Shown here piece by piece: positions 53,791 through 62,204 of a DNA stretch of 64,000 nt. The DNA comes from Promethearchaeota archaeon (GTDB lineage Archaea; Asgardarchaeota; Lokiarchaeia; Sigyniarchaeales; SOKP01). Location: positions 744,001 to 808,000 of the forward strand of contig JAUWGH010000001.1 in assembly GCA_030606485.1 (NCBI GenBank), written 5' to 3'. The translations under genes were made by a program, and so were the position numbers. How positions within the stretch are numbered: the first letter of the stretch is position 1; every line of letters begins with the position of its first letter. The notes under the pieces were generated by a model. That model made no database searches and was not told the DNA's origin. It worked only from the letters and a program-made list of their open reading frames with translations.

Positions 53791-55206
53791 TTAAGAACCT
53801 CCTTGATTTTTGTCGTTAATATCTTTCAATTTTTGAATATTATTAGACACTTCATCTAAGATTGAAAGAGTAGAATCTAAAGAACTAATAAGATCGTTTT
53901 GCTTCTTTTTTATTTCATTAATTTCCTTTATTAAAGGTTTTAGAGTTTTTTCTAATTGTTTTTTAATCTTTTCTGCGTTTGAATCTATTTCTTGCACCGT
54001 TTTATTACCTAGTTGATTAATTTTCCTGGAAACCTCATCAATTAATTTAGTATTTTGAATTATATGATTAGAATTATTCTCATAACTAGATTTTAATGAA
54101 GTAAATTTTTCTTTACTGTTATTGATTAATGAATCTGTTTCATTAATTAGTGTATTTATTTGTTCTGTGAATATTTTAGATATATTCGATTCAATAGTCT
54201 CTTTTAATTGGTGAATAGAACTTTTTAATGCATTTTTATTAATATCTAATGTGTCTAATTTATCATCAATATATGTTTCCATATCTCTAAATATGTCCAT
54301 AATTGCAAATTTAGTCCAGGTGTGTAATTCCCTTAGACCATTTGATAAATTTTCCTTTAGAGATATTAGACCTTTTCTAGTTTTTAGATTGATATCAATT
54401 GTTAATTTAGTTGTTTTTTGACCCCATTGGTTTAAATATCTAATTAATGGTTCAAAGAATGAATAAGTAAATTTTGAAATACCATCATTCAATGATTGCA
54501 TTAATTCCATTAAGTTTAAATCAGGTTGTTTTGCCATCATTTGACCTTGACTAGGAATAGAAATTTCTCCAAATATATCTGGAATCTCATTAATTTCTAA
54601 AATAAGAGGTTCTTTTTTATGTATGTTATCTATTAAATTTTTAATTTCATAATAAAATCCAATATTATCAGGAGGTTCTACGATATATTTTACATCATGA
54701 TAACTAGTTGGTATTTCCGTAAAAGATGGTTTATCTAATCGAAAGATTTTAAAACCCATATTTCCTTGCTCCTCCAATAGTTCGTGATCGAAGACAATAC
54801 CAATTGCACTGGGATTTGGATTTTGAAATCCTAACTGATTTATAAGGTCAACTGCTGAGAAAAAAACGCCCAAACCAGGGTGAGAGTGGTACCAACCAAC
54901 GGAAAACCAACCCTTATCAGCAACCTCTGCATCGATACTTGCAAATGATATATAATCTGCTTCAGCAAATTGTACTTCAATTTGACCTCCATGATTTATC
55001 GGAATTGCATCATGTACTATAACATCTTTAATTTCTCCAGACCCTTCTAATTCTCCTAACAATACACCCATGCATTCACTGTAATTATCAGGATCCTTAA
55101 TTTTTGAACCAAACCGTAAAACATGAACAAGCATTTTATAATAAGCTAATGGTTTAATGATTACCTTCGAGTTATCAATGAAATTTTGCTTTTGTGTGTG
55201 TGCCAT
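53791..55206 (-). CDS. Rpn11-like MPN/JAMM deubiquitinase-type protein with coiled-coil tail (first of pair)
   Basis: A 471-residue protein from ATG 55206 (two residues longer from TTG 55212). The N-terminal MPN+ domain has the full JAMM zinc motif: E44 in SECMGVLLGE, H107, H109, S117 and D120 in YHSHPGLGVFFSAVD, as in Rpn11 and CSN5. After an Ile/Pro-rich linker, the last 230 residues are helical coiled coil with no membrane segment. In eukaryotes such domains sit in the proteasome lid or with ubiquitin-like targets. The second MPN gene follows within four bases. Specific substrate and partner are not seen in sequence. Confidence 0.9.
   Translation of the reverse strand: MAHTQKQNFIDNSKVIIKPLAYYKMLVHVLRFGSKIKDPDNYSECMGVLLGELEGSGEIKDVIVHDAIPINHGGQIEVQFAEADYISFASIDAEVADKGWFSVGWYHSHPGLGVFFSAVDLINQLGFQNPNPSAIGIVFDHELLEEQGNMGFKIFRLDKPSFTEIPTSYHDVKYIVEPPDNIGFYYEIKNLIDNIHKKEPLILEINEIPDIFGEISIPSQGQMMAKQPDLNLMELMQSLNDGISKFTYSFFEPLIRYLNQWGQKTTKLTIDINLKTRKGLISLKENLSNGLRELHTWTKFAIMDIFRDMETYIDDKLDTLDINKNALKSSIHQLKETIESNISKIFTEQINTLINETDSLINNSKEKFTSLKSSYENNSNHIIQNTKLIDEVSRKINQLGNKTVQEIDSNAEKIKKQLEKTLKPLIKEINEIKKKQNDLISSLDSTLSILDEVSNNIQKLKDINDKNQGGS
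53797..53802 (-). promoter_or_regulatory. Shine-Dalgarno GGAGGT coupling the MPN pair
   Basis: GGAGGT on the minus strand falls in the final codons of the first MPN gene (GGS then stop), nine bases ahead of the second gene's ATG. The two genes are thus likely translated together. Confidence 0.65.
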
Positions 55207-55412
55207 ATTCAAAACTTCTTAATTAATTAATCTCATTTTAATTTTCATATACCAATATTATTTTTTGAGTTTTTATAATATTATCCAAATTCAATTATTA
55301 TTCTAATTAGCTGTGTTTAATTTAAATTTAATATTAATTTGGAAGATATGATCTAAATAATGAAAGTTTCATAACTCAATTTTAATATTTATAAAAAACT
55401 TTAAAAAGAGTA

Positions 55413-56069
55413 TTAATTGTAATCCTTGAATTCCTTTCCACAACTTGGGCAATGCTTTATCTGAAAACCACAGAAAGGACAAAAAATCTTTCCTAAAGCT
55501 CTTTCTTTTAACTCGTCTGTTTCTGCAGCATCTTTAGATGGAATCTTGGGAAGTTCTTTCTCAGTTGAAATTATTTCAGGAGATTTTTCTTGGATAGTTG
55601 ATTCTTTTTCTACATCATGTTTTTGAGAAACTGCTTTAGCTTTTGTTCTTTGGAGAAATTTTTCTCGTTCTGATAATTCTTCCTTAACCCATCCTTGAGT
55701 TCTAGGCCTTTTTAATTCTGATTCTGGAACCTTCTCTAACTGTGCTTCCTTTACTTCTTGAATTGGGATTATAACTTTCTTCTTATCTTTATTCTCTCTT
55801 GCTTGTCTCAATAAAAATTGAGTTGTTTTCATGATTTGATGAGGATTTATATTTGGGATTGCAACTGTTTTGAGGACCCAACTGACGATACGATTTCCAT
55901 TTGGTGTAATTCCCTCAACATTATCGTAAATATAAGAATCTATAATTGTGTCTCTTCCTTTCATTAATCTAGATGCCCATTTTTCATTAATTTGTCCTAA
56001 CTGTAATCTGTAGGAAGTCCCAGCAATTCCAAGCTGAGAAGTGAGTGGTTCAAAATCTTTTTCAGACAT
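55413..56069 (-). CDS. Unknown protein with C-terminal zinc ribbon, upstream of the MPN pair
   Basis: A 218-residue protein from ATG 56069 (four more from a TTG at 56081). The N-terminal 95 residues look like a compact folded domain (LGIAGTSYRLQLGQINEKW) that I do not recognise. A charged, Pro/Lys/Glu-rich linker follows, and a C-terminal zinc ribbon has CPFC and CPSC knuckles. It is on the same strand as the MPN pair but about 200 bases upstream, so an operon is possible. A role as binding partner of the MPN proteins is speculation. Confidence 0.55.
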   Translation of the reverse strand: MSEKDFEPLTSQLGIAGTSYRLQLGQINEKWASRLMKGRDTIIDSYIYDNVEGITPNGNRIVSWVLKTVAIPNINPHQIMKTTQFLLRQARENKDKKKVIIPIQEVKEAQLEKVPESELKRPRTQGWVKEELSEREKFLQRTKAKAVSQKHDVEKESTIQEKSPEIISTEKELPKIPSKDAAETDELKERALGKIFCPFCGFQIKHCPSCGKEFKDYN

Positions 56070-56081
56070 GATTTTACCCAA

Positions 56082-56398
56082 ATTGAAATTTATTACAATG
56101 ATATAAATAATATTTATATTTTTATAATTAATTCTAATTTTTTATATCTTTATTGTTTTTGACTGAATTTTAGTATGTGTTTAATTATAAAACTGATGAA
56201 ATTTTTAATATTAAAAATCTCTGTAGTTGTTGATATTTTATAAAAATGATATTTTTTATATTATGTCGATTCTCTCCTTATATTTAAAAAGAAAATTCCC
56301 CTAAATATTAATGCTACAATAAATATTCTTAAATATTTTGGAACTTCTAAAATCAATGGAATTAAAAAGAATAATTTTTATTTTTATTAAGGGAGAGT
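56082..56398. other. Divergent intergenic region of 317 bases
   Basis: Extremely AT-rich DNA between the zinc-ribbon gene and the ribonucleotide reductase. I see no gene, tRNA or clear repeat. It probably has promoters for both directions. The reductase has GGGAGA a few bases ahead of its ATG. Confidence 0.6.
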
Positions 56399-58660
56399 AT
56401 GAAAAAATTGGAAGATTTTAATGAAAATGATGAGGATTTCAGTTTAATCGATTTATACCCTAAATATGTAATCAATTCTAAAGGTATACTTAAAGATTTT
56501 GATATTACATATATCGCAAGATCAATTAATAGAGAAACTGGATTGGAATTTGAGACTTGTGAGAAAATTGCTCAGGAAGTTCTCCGAAAAATTATTGGAC
56601 AAGGGTTAAAAAGAGTTTCTTCCACGTATATTAGAGAAATAGTATGCCTTGAATTAACTGCAAGAGGATTAGAAAAATTTAGAAACATTTATGCTCGCTA
56701 TATTAACATTAGTATGACCAAATTCTCTTTAGATGAGGATTTTATTGAAAAATTTAAAAAAATTCACCCAAAATGGGGTCCCCTAGGTTATATTACTTAT
56801 AAAAGAACTTATGCAAGATATATAGAAAAAGAAAACCGTAAGGAAGAATTTTGGGAAACACTGAGAAGGGTTGTTGAAGGATGTTTCTCAATTCAAAAGG
56901 AACATTGTGTAAAATTGGGTTTACCATGGAGCGAAGATAAAGCTCAAAAATCCGCTCAAATAATGTATCAAAAAATGTGGGATTTTAAATTTATTGCTCC
57001 AGGTCGTGGATTATGGATAATGGGAACCCCATTTATTGATAGACATGGCTCTATGGCCCTTAATAATTGCGGCTTTGCCTCAACTGAGGATATAGATATT
57101 AAAGGGACGATCCCATTTGAATGGACAATGGATGCATTAATGCTGGGTGTTGGTGTAGGATTTGACACAAAAGGGGCAGGAAAAATAATTATTAAGAAAC
57201 CAAAAGAAGATGATTTTCTATTTCGCATTCCAGATAGAAGAGAAGGATGGGTTGAAGCATTAAAGTATACTTTAGAGGCATATTTTTTTGAAAAAACCAT
57301 ACCAAAATTGGATTATTCCTTAATAAGACCGGCGGGGGAATTAATTAGAGGATTTGGAGGAATCGCCTCTGGACCAGAACCGCTTGAAAAAATGATTGAA
57401 AACATTAAGGATCTTTTAAACCAACGTATTGGAGATAAACTTCGTTCAACAGATATAGTCGATATCATGAATTTTATTGGTAAATGCGTAGTTGCCGGGA
57501 ATGTTCGCCGGAGTGCTGAAATAGCCCTTGGAGATATAAATGATACGGAATTTATAACTATGAAGCAAGATAAGGAGAAATTAACGTCCCACCGCTGGGC
57601 AAGTAATAATTCAATATTTGCAAAAATTGGTATGGACTATTCATTTGTTGCTGAACAAATTGCAAAAAATGGAGAGCCGGGTGTATTATGGTTAGAAAAT
57701 TCCAGAGCTTATTCAAGAATGGCTGAGCTACCCGATTATAAAGATAAGAAAGTGGCTGGCGTAAATCCTTGTGGAGAACAGAGCCTTGAATCATATGAGC
57801 TATGCTGCTTGGTGGAGTCCTTTCCTTCAAACCATGAGTCCTATGAGGAGTTTCAAGATACACTAAAATATGCATATCTTTATGCAAAATCAGTTACTTT
57901 ATTAAATACACATTGGAAGCAAACAAATGCAATTATGGGCAAAAACAGAAGAATTGGCACTTCCCAATCGGGAATAATTAATGCTTTTGTTAAGCATGGG
58001 CGTAGGGAAATATTTAAATGGTGTGAAAAGGGTTATAAATACTTAAAGGAATTAGATTCTAAATATTCAGATTGGCTAACTACCCCTAAGTCAATTAAGA
58101 TGACCTCAATAAAACCCAGCGGTACTGTAAGTTTACTTCCGGGAGTAACTCCAGGAATACATTATCCGCATTCTGAATATTATATACGCAGGATTCGCTT
58201 TAATGAAAATTCAGATTTGCTTCCTTTTCTGAGAGAAGCGGGATATCAAATTCATACAGATAAATACTCTCCCAACACCAGCGTTGTAGAATTCCCTATT
58301 CATGAGGAATATTTTGAAAGAGGAAAAAGTGACGTATCGATGTGGGAACAGTTAGAAAATGCTGCTGCATACCAGAAATATTGGGCTGATAATCAAGTGT
58401 CTATCACAGTTACTTTTAAAGAAAAAGAAGCAAAAGAGATTAAAGTTGCTTTAGAAATATTCGAAGATAAGTTGAAAGGAGTTGCATTCCTTCCCTTGAA
58501 CGAACACGGTTATGAACAAGCTCCTTATGAAGAAATTACACAAGAACAGTATCATGAAATGAAATCGAAATTAAAACCACTCAATCTGAGTACAGTTAAA
58601 AGTGAAGCACTGGGTGAAAGATTTTGTGATGCAGATTTCTGTGAGATTAAATTCAAATGA
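56399..58660 (+). CDS. nrdJ: Adenosylcobalamin-dependent ribonucleotide reductase (class II, RTPR-like)
   Basis: A 753-residue class II reductase, which makes deoxyribonucleotides with adenosylcobalamin. Catalytic residues correspond to the Lactobacillus leichmannii enzyme: C224 and C469 as the redox pair (LNNCGFAS and ESYELC), radical C458 with N456 and E460 in NPCGEQ, and C743/C748 (FCDADFCE) as the C-terminal relay. An N-terminal domain of about 100 residues is like an ATP cone. The distances C224 to C458 and C458 to C743 are about 55 and 38 residues shorter than in the Lactobacillus protein, so the loop inserts differ. GGGAGAGT precedes the start. Confidence 0.92.
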   Translation: MKKLEDFNENDEDFSLIDLYPKYVINSKGILKDFDITYIARSINRETGLEFETCEKIAQEVLRKIIGQGLKRVSSTYIREIVCLELTARGLEKFRNIYARYINISMTKFSLDEDFIEKFKKIHPKWGPLGYITYKRTYARYIEKENRKEEFWETLRRVVEGCFSIQKEHCVKLGLPWSEDKAQKSAQIMYQKMWDFKFIAPGRGLWIMGTPFIDRHGSMALNNCGFASTEDIDIKGTIPFEWTMDALMLGVGVGFDTKGAGKIIIKKPKEDDFLFRIPDRREGWVEALKYTLEAYFFEKTIPKLDYSLIRPAGELIRGFGGIASGPEPLEKMIENIKDLLNQRIGDKLRSTDIVDIMNFIGKCVVAGNVRRSAEIALGDINDTEFITMKQDKEKLTSHRWASNNSIFAKIGMDYSFVAEQIAKNGEPGVLWLENSRAYSRMAELPDYKDKKVAGVNPCGEQSLESYELCCLVESFPSNHESYEEFQDTLKYAYLYAKSVTLLNTHWKQTNAIMGKNRRIGTSQSGIINAFVKHGRREIFKWCEKGYKYLKELDSKYSDWLTTPKSIKMTSIKPSGTVSLLPGVTPGIHYPHSEYYIRRIRFNENSDLLPFLREAGYQIHTDKYSPNTSVVEFPIHEEYFERGKSDVSMWEQLENAAAYQKYWADNQVSITVTFKEKEAKEIKVALEIFEDKLKGVAFLPLNEHGYEQAPYEEITQEQYHEMKSKLKPLNLSTVKSEALGERFCDADFCEIKFK

Positions 58661-58801
58661 ATAAAAATGAAATATCATTCAATTATTAAAAAGTCTAGAG
58701 ATTTTAGACAAATATTATTAAGTTTATTAAGTAGACAATCTTAATAATTGCGAAATACCAATACTCATTATATTACAATATAAAAAAAAGGTTGAAAGAT
58801 A

Positions 58802-60076
58802 ATGGTAAAGATTATTCATCTTGCAGATACTCATCTTGGTTTCAGATTAAGAAAGAACTTTAAAAATGACTGGTTTAAATTTGGTGAAATTCGTTGGTAT
58901 GAAAATGATTTTTATAAGAGATGGGATGATTTTTTTAATTATTGTATTGATAATAAAGATAATATTGATTTTATAGTTCATTCGGGGGATATTTTCCATA
59001 CTCCATTCGGAGAAAATCCATTTCCACCACCAGAACCGGCAAGAGAAGTTGTTGTTAAAAGCTTAAAAACTTTTTTTAAAGAAACTGAAAATAAAATTCC
59101 CATTATCTTAATTGATGGTAATCATGGTATTTATCAAGGATATAGATATTCAATTATGGATAGTATCACCTCCATCTTTCCAAAACTCCATTATTTTTCC
59201 GTCTGGGACTTAAAACATGCCATAACTAATTCTGAACCATTAATTGTGGAATTTCCAGAAAAAAGCACTCGATTTTATTTGTTTCCTTATTTTGAATTTA
59301 ATCTAAACAATGATATTAAAATTGATTATGATAAATGGATTGAAAAACAGAGACCTAAAGAAGATATGGTCGAAATTGCTGTAGTTCATGGATCTGATAT
59401 AGATAACACGCTTCACGAGAAAGTAAAGTCGTTCAATTACTCATATATTGCATTAGGTCATGAACATAACCAGAGAAAATTTTCTGGTAATGCTTATTAT
59501 TCAGGATCATTTGTACCACTTAATTTTGATGAGGTAAATCTTTCAAACGGGTATTTAGAAGTTATTATTGAAAAAAATAAGAAACCTGTGGTCAAGAATC
59601 ATATTTTCGAGAAAAATCGTGTTTTTGAAGAAATTGATATAGAAGTAGACCCATCAACTACAAATAATTCAATATTTTCTACCATAGATGAAAAAATTGA
59701 ACCATTTAAGACCCAAAAATGGGAAGGGGTTTCTGCTGCCCGATTAAAAATAATTTTTAGAGGTAACGTACCTCTTACAAGTTTTTGGAATTTGAGTGAA
59801 GAATTGAGAGCATATCAGTCCAGAATTATTAGTGGAGGGAGCTATAATATTTTACAACTTATTATCGACTGGCATGGAGTTTCGAAATATTTAGGTGATG
59901 AGTTAGCTCCAGAAATTTTAGAAGAATACATATTAAGTAATCCTAAAGAGGAATTTCTGGAATATATTCATGGAAAAATTAAACCAGCTGAAGGATATAA
60001 TGTAGATTTATTGGCAGAAATCGCAATAGAAGCAATTGAAACATCTTTAAAAAAATTTGGAGGAGAAACAGATTGA
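58802..60076 (+). CDS. mre11: Mre11-like nuclease subunit
   Basis: A 424-residue Mre11/SbcD. The phosphoesterase motifs are in order: D9 and H11 in LADTHLGFR, D63 in HSGDIFH, N107-H108 in IDGNHGI (usually GNHD), HGSD, and GHEHN. The capping domain follows, and the C-terminal helical part binds Rad50. It cuts DNA ends for repair. It overlaps rad50 by four bases and herA follows, which is the archaeal end-resection cluster order. Confidence 0.93.
   Translation: MVKIIHLADTHLGFRLRKNFKNDWFKFGEIRWYENDFYKRWDDFFNYCIDNKDNIDFIVHSGDIFHTPFGENPFPPPEPAREVVVKSLKTFFKETENKIPIILIDGNHGIYQGYRYSIMDSITSIFPKLHYFSVWDLKHAITNSEPLIVEFPEKSTRFYLFPYFEFNLNNDIKIDYDKWIEKQRPKEDMVEIAVVHGSDIDNTLHEKVKSFNYSYIALGHEHNQRKFSGNAYYSGSFVPLNFDEVNLSNGYLEVIIEKNKKPVVKNHIFEKNRVFEEIDIEVDPSTTNNSIFSTIDEKIEPFKTQKWEGVSAARLKIIFRGNVPLTSFWNLSEELRAYQSRIISGGSYNILQLIIDWHGVSKYLGDELAPEILEEYILSNPKEEFLEYIHGKIKPAEGYNVDLLAEIAIEAIETSLKKFGGETD
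60059..60065 (+). promoter_or_regulatory. Shine-Dalgarno of rad50
   Basis: GGAGGAG lies in the last codons of mre11, seven bases ahead of the TTG start of rad50 at 60073. It supports that unusual start and coupled translation. Confidence 0.65.
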
Positions 60077-62184
60077 AAATTAAAAGAGTGGAATTTAAAA
60101 ATTTCAAATGCTTTCCAGATTTAATACTTCCTGAAAAAGAGACCGAGAATTTCTCCGAAGGTTTATTTTTAATACAAGGAACAACTCCCGAAAGATCAAA
60201 TAGTTTCGGGAAAACGAGCTTTGTTGAAGGGATTCTTTTTGGCTTATTCGGACCAAAAAGTACAATTTTATCAATTAATAATTTAATTACTTTTGGTCAA
60301 GATAAAGGAGAGATAAAGATAATATTTGAACTTGATGGGGTCGATTATATGATACAGAGATTATTAAATAGAACGAGTTCAAGTGGTTCCCAAAAGTTAA
60401 GAAATTATATAAGAGTTAATAATACTTGGAAATCCGACAACACGATTAAAATTGAAGAATTATTAGAGATTAAGAGAGAACAAGCATTACAAACATCTTT
60501 TGTAAAGCAGGGTGAGATAGAGAGTTTGGCATCAGCTAGCCCAGCGAAATTACGGGATTTAATAATAGATTTATTTCGTTTAAACATTGTTGACTATGCT
60601 TCAGATTATCTTAAGAATATAAATAAAGATGCTATAAATCGGATAAAATCTATAAATAGAAATTACATTGCTCCTTCTGAAATTGATAAGGATATTAATA
60701 GAAAAGATCAACAATTAACAGGAAATAATATAGAAATTAAAAATAATTCTAAAAAAATCGATACCTTAAAAACTCAATTAATAAACTTTCCTGATAAGGA
60801 AAAATTAACAGAACTCAAAGATATTAAGCAAAAAATTGAACAATTTGTTGGCAAAATTGAGGTATTCTTAGAGCAATTAGCCAATAAATTAAAACCTTTA
60901 AGCTCAGATGATAATATCCAAGAGTCCAATATTGATCATTTTATAAAAATAAAAGAAAATGAAATCACTAAATTAGAAAGTAATAAAGATACACTGTCAG
61001 AAGCATTAAAAAAAGTTCTTTCAGAAATAAATAAGAAAGAAGGAATTATTTCACAGATTGAAAAAAATAAAGGTAAAATAAATAAAAACTTCGATTTTAA
61101 AGGAGGGAAAAGAATAGCTAAGTGCCCAACTTGTACAAGAGAAATAAGTTATCAAGATGCTCAAGAGATTTTAAATCACTATGATAATGAGATTAATGCT
61201 TTAATAAATGATGTAAATAAATTAAAACCAGATTTGGAAGAATTAGAAAATAACAAACAAGATATAGAAAATAAGTTGGATGAATTAAACTCAGTTTTTA
61301 GAAACTTGCAAGACATTAAAGAGATTTATACTAAAAAGAAAAAATTTGAAATAGAAATAGAAAATAAACGATTGATAAACACAAATTTATTGAGAAAATT
61401 TAATGTATCAACAGAAAAGGAATTTCTAGAAAAATTTAACGTGAAAAATTTAGATCATTTAAGAGAAAAAATAATTAAAATCGATAGTGAAATAAATTCT
61501 TTAGTAAACGTAAATAAGAGAATCGAAAGTGAAAATAATTACTTAAAGAATGAAATTCAGGAGCTCAATTTAAAAAAGAAGAATATGATCAAACTTCGAG
61601 ATGAAAGAGAACAGTTGGAAATGAAAATTAAGCATGTCGATAAAAATAAAGAACTAGTAAAAGGATTTATTACAGAGTATATGGTTGAAAAGAGACTGAT
61701 CCATAATATTCAATATGAAACCAAAAGATTTCTAAAATATTTTTCAGGTGGTCAATATTCAAATCTAGATTTAAAGAGTGTGGATAAAGGACGAGGTATA
61801 AAAATTGCTATATTTGATGAATTTAGCCAAACTATGAAGGATATTGATTTCCTTAGTGGAGGAGATAAAGTTGCTCTTGGATTTGCTTTAAGAATGGGGA
61901 TCTCAGAGTTAATGACAAAAATCAGACCAACCAAAAATTCCCCAAAGAAAAATCCTAAAATTGATTTTATGATTTTAGATGAACCATTAGCAGCATTAGA
62001 TAAAGATCGTAGAAAACAAGTATTAACAACTCTTGAAAGTCAAAAAGATTTCAATCAAATTTTTTTAATTACACATACAGATATTCCAGAAGAAATTAAG
62101 CCAAATTTTATAAAAATCAAGAAAAATTTTGAAAATGGGTTAAGTTCAGCCGTTTATATAGATAAAGAAAAAAATCAATTATAA
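60073..62184 (+). CDS. rad50: Rad50-like ATPase with unusual P-loop
   Basis: A 703-residue ABC-type SMC-like protein, partner of Mre11. Its P-loop, GTTPERSNSFGKTS (36-49), differs: the first glycine of GxxxxGKT is R41, and it keeps G46-K47-T48. The zinc hook is C351-P-T-C354. The signature FLSGGDKVALGFALRM and Walker B FMILDEPLAALD are normal. Coiled-coil arms are shorter than in most archaeal Rad50 (about 880 residues). Start is TTG at 60073, overlapping the mre11 stop as TTGA. Confidence 0.88.
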   Translation: MKIKRVEFKNFKCFPDLILPEKETENFSEGLFLIQGTTPERSNSFGKTSFVEGILFGLFGPKSTILSINNLITFGQDKGEIKIIFELDGVDYMIQRLLNRTSSSGSQKLRNYIRVNNTWKSDNTIKIEELLEIKREQALQTSFVKQGEIESLASASPAKLRDLIIDLFRLNIVDYASDYLKNINKDAINRIKSINRNYIAPSEIDKDINRKDQQLTGNNIEIKNNSKKIDTLKTQLINFPDKEKLTELKDIKQKIEQFVGKIEVFLEQLANKLKPLSSDDNIQESNIDHFIKIKENEITKLESNKDTLSEALKKVLSEINKKEGIISQIEKNKGKINKNFDFKGGKRIAKCPTCTREISYQDAQEILNHYDNEINALINDVNKLKPDLEELENNKQDIENKLDELNSVFRNLQDIKEIYTKKKKFEIEIENKRLINTNLLRKFNVSTEKEFLEKFNVKNLDHLREKIIKIDSEINSLVNVNKRIESENNYLKNEIQELNLKKKNMIKLRDEREQLEMKIKHVDKNKELVKGFITEYMVEKRLIHNIQYETKRFLKYFSGGQYSNLDLKSVDKGRGIKIAIFDEFSQTMKDIDFLSGGDKVALGFALRMGISELMTKIRPTKNSPKKNPKIDFMILDEPLAALDKDRRKQVLTTLESQKDFNQIFLITHTDIPEEIKPNFIKIKKNFENGLSSAVYIDKEKNQL

Positions 62185-62204
62185 AAAAATGAGAGTGAAA
62201 AAAA

